Shown here piece after piece: positions 62,831 to 64,000 of a stretch of DNA of 64,000 nucleotides; position 1 is the first letter of the stretch; each line of letters opens with the position of its first letter. The stretch covers positions 3,942,393-4,006,392 of the forward strand of contig JAEVLN010000005.1 of the NCBI GenBank assembly GCA_018350325.1. Reading direction: 5' to 3'. The position numbers were made by a program, and so were the translations under genes. The notes under the pieces are model-generated. The model was not told the origin of the DNA. It did no database searches and saw only the letters and a list, made by a program, of their open reading frames with translations. Source of the stretch: Globodera rostochiensis (taxonomy: Eukaryota > Nematoda > Chromadorea > Rhabditida > Heteroderidae).

Positions 62831-64000
62831 GGTCGCTTTGCGCGTTTTCGAAAAATTCATAAAAATACAAAAATATACGAATTTGTAATTTTTTTTAAGA
62901 TCCCTAAGAACTGGTTTCTAGTATTTTCTTTTATCGTGATCTGAAATTTTACAATGTAAAAATTGCAACTTTTTTTAGAATATTTAGTTAACTATTTTCT
63001 TAAGTAAAAATCTTCCCCCCCCCCTTATTTTTCTCCTAATGGAAACAATTTTAAAGTTGTAATTTTGCCAGAATTTTATTTTGATATGCTTAACGAATTA
63101 CATTTATTTTCTATTTTAAAATTAAATGAATTCCTCTCTTAGAGAACGCAATCTTCCAGCCTGTAAACGCATAATAGCGGATTCCGAATTCATTATACCC
63201 AAATCGAAGCTGAGATTTTGGTAGTCCACATTTTCTTACAAATATCCGATCAGATTGTTTATGCTAGCCGTTTAAATTTTGAAACAAACCAATTTGAAGA
63301 AGATCCACAATATGTCTAACAAACAACTCCTCTTCCGCTCTAATAATGAAGGTGATTGAGATATAAGGTCAAAACATTAGAGGTAGAGCGATTAATTGAT
63401 TGACACAATCAGCCCCCCCCCGGGGATGAAATCGATTAGGAATCATTATTTGCTTGTTTATGTATGTACATATTATTTGGTAACATTTTGGCAATGTTCT
63501 CGTCACTTATAATCAGGCGTGCTCACGGATACGGATTTTCGTATCCGTATCCGTCCGTCCTCAAAAGCCCATTTCCGTTATCCGTCCGTATCCGTCCGTC
63601 CTCAAAATCTCATATCCGTTATCCGTCCGTCTGCGTGACGTTCCAAAATTCCATATCCGGATATCCGTCCGCGGATGTCCGCGGATATCCGCATTATTTA
63701 AAAATCACAAAAGTTTTCTCCAAATTTCGAAAAAATGATTTTTCAAAGCGAGTTTTTTCCGATCGCGTTATCGACTGATTAAAATTAAATCGAAATTGAT
63801 ATGTATTGAGCTTAACAAGAAAATTTTAAAGGAAAAGATTGAACTTTTGATTGGTTGTTAATCAATTTTTTCCAAAAAAAAAATTTTTCAATAAGAATTT
63901 TAAAATTTTTGTGAAAAAATTTCAAAATTTTTTTTAAAATTCTGCTTTTCTGCTGGAGGGGCTGGAGGGGGGGGGGGAGGTCGGCGGTGCCGATAGGCGC
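62831..64000. other. No gene seen; MITE-like and SINE sequences at the end
   Basis: 62831-63460 is AT-rich with poly-C runs. 63515-63695 is a MITE-like stretch (TATCCGTATCCGTCCGTCC repeats ending GGATATCCGC). 63981-64000 is the start of a SINE tail (GTCGGCGGTGCCGATAGGCG) cut by the window end. Confidence 0.45.

Overview
This is eukaryotic, AT-rich DNA, most probably from a nematode. The main evidence is a complete five-exon gene (53139-54805, minus) whose cysteine pattern fits the nematode-specific DUF19/T20D4.11-like family. Short introns (mostly 54-60 bp), BEL/Pao, Gypsy, Helitron, LINE, MULE and hAT remnants and many tRNA-derived SINEs agree with this. A plant-parasitic species is possible but cannot be shown here.

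The window is dominated by one dispersed gene family, which I did not recognise and call SVH (secreted, variable-repeat, helix-turn-helix). About 20 copies or fragments lie on both strands. A typical gene has exon 1 of about 630-920 bases and exon 2 of about 120-260 bases around an intron of roughly 60 bases in phase 1. The protein has an N-terminal signal peptide (starting MEEFWIL), an acidic segment (around FDEIFGEGWW), a run of 1 to 9 short repeats with an N-glycosylation sequon (GQIEPNSTDQL), and three K-rich modules of about 55 residues ending in a helix-turn-helix-like pattern (IAKHLKVNRKKIYKWKKEFG). Eight copies have an intact frame from start to normal stop: 6427-7341, 10494-12041, 16236-18017, 19804-20870, 23330-24293, 36286-37332, 49194-50124 and 61582-62648. 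Two more are open but shortened in exon 2 (44958-46102, 55952-56813). The rest are broken or are isolated exons, repeat blocks or promoters. Two unrelated 5' regions drive the family (class A with a TATA box, class B without an obvious one).

Layout: 1-3684, a GC-rich BEL/Pao element without reverse transcriptase. 3.7-24.3 kb, SVH copies mixed with Gypsy, Helitron, MULE and hAT remnants. 24.6-31.5 kb, SINEs, a 2.5-kb inverted-repeat element with a nested hAT element, and two broken SVH copies. 31.5-43.9 kb, SVH copies, tandem repeats and paired hAT MITEs. 44-50 kb, the copy with the longest repeat run, a MULE-like MITE and a LINE tail. 51.7-54.8 kb, the only clearly non-SVH genes: a Gly/Trp-rich secreted peptide and the DUF19-like protein. 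55.9-64 kb, more SVH copies and short unassigned coding pieces.

Most intact genes encode predicted secreted proteins. The SVH set looks like a rapidly rearranging secreted family, comparable in architecture to repeat-variable nematode effectors. That role is inference; nothing in the sequence proves function. All exon structures come from splice consensus, conserved phase and comparison between copies.
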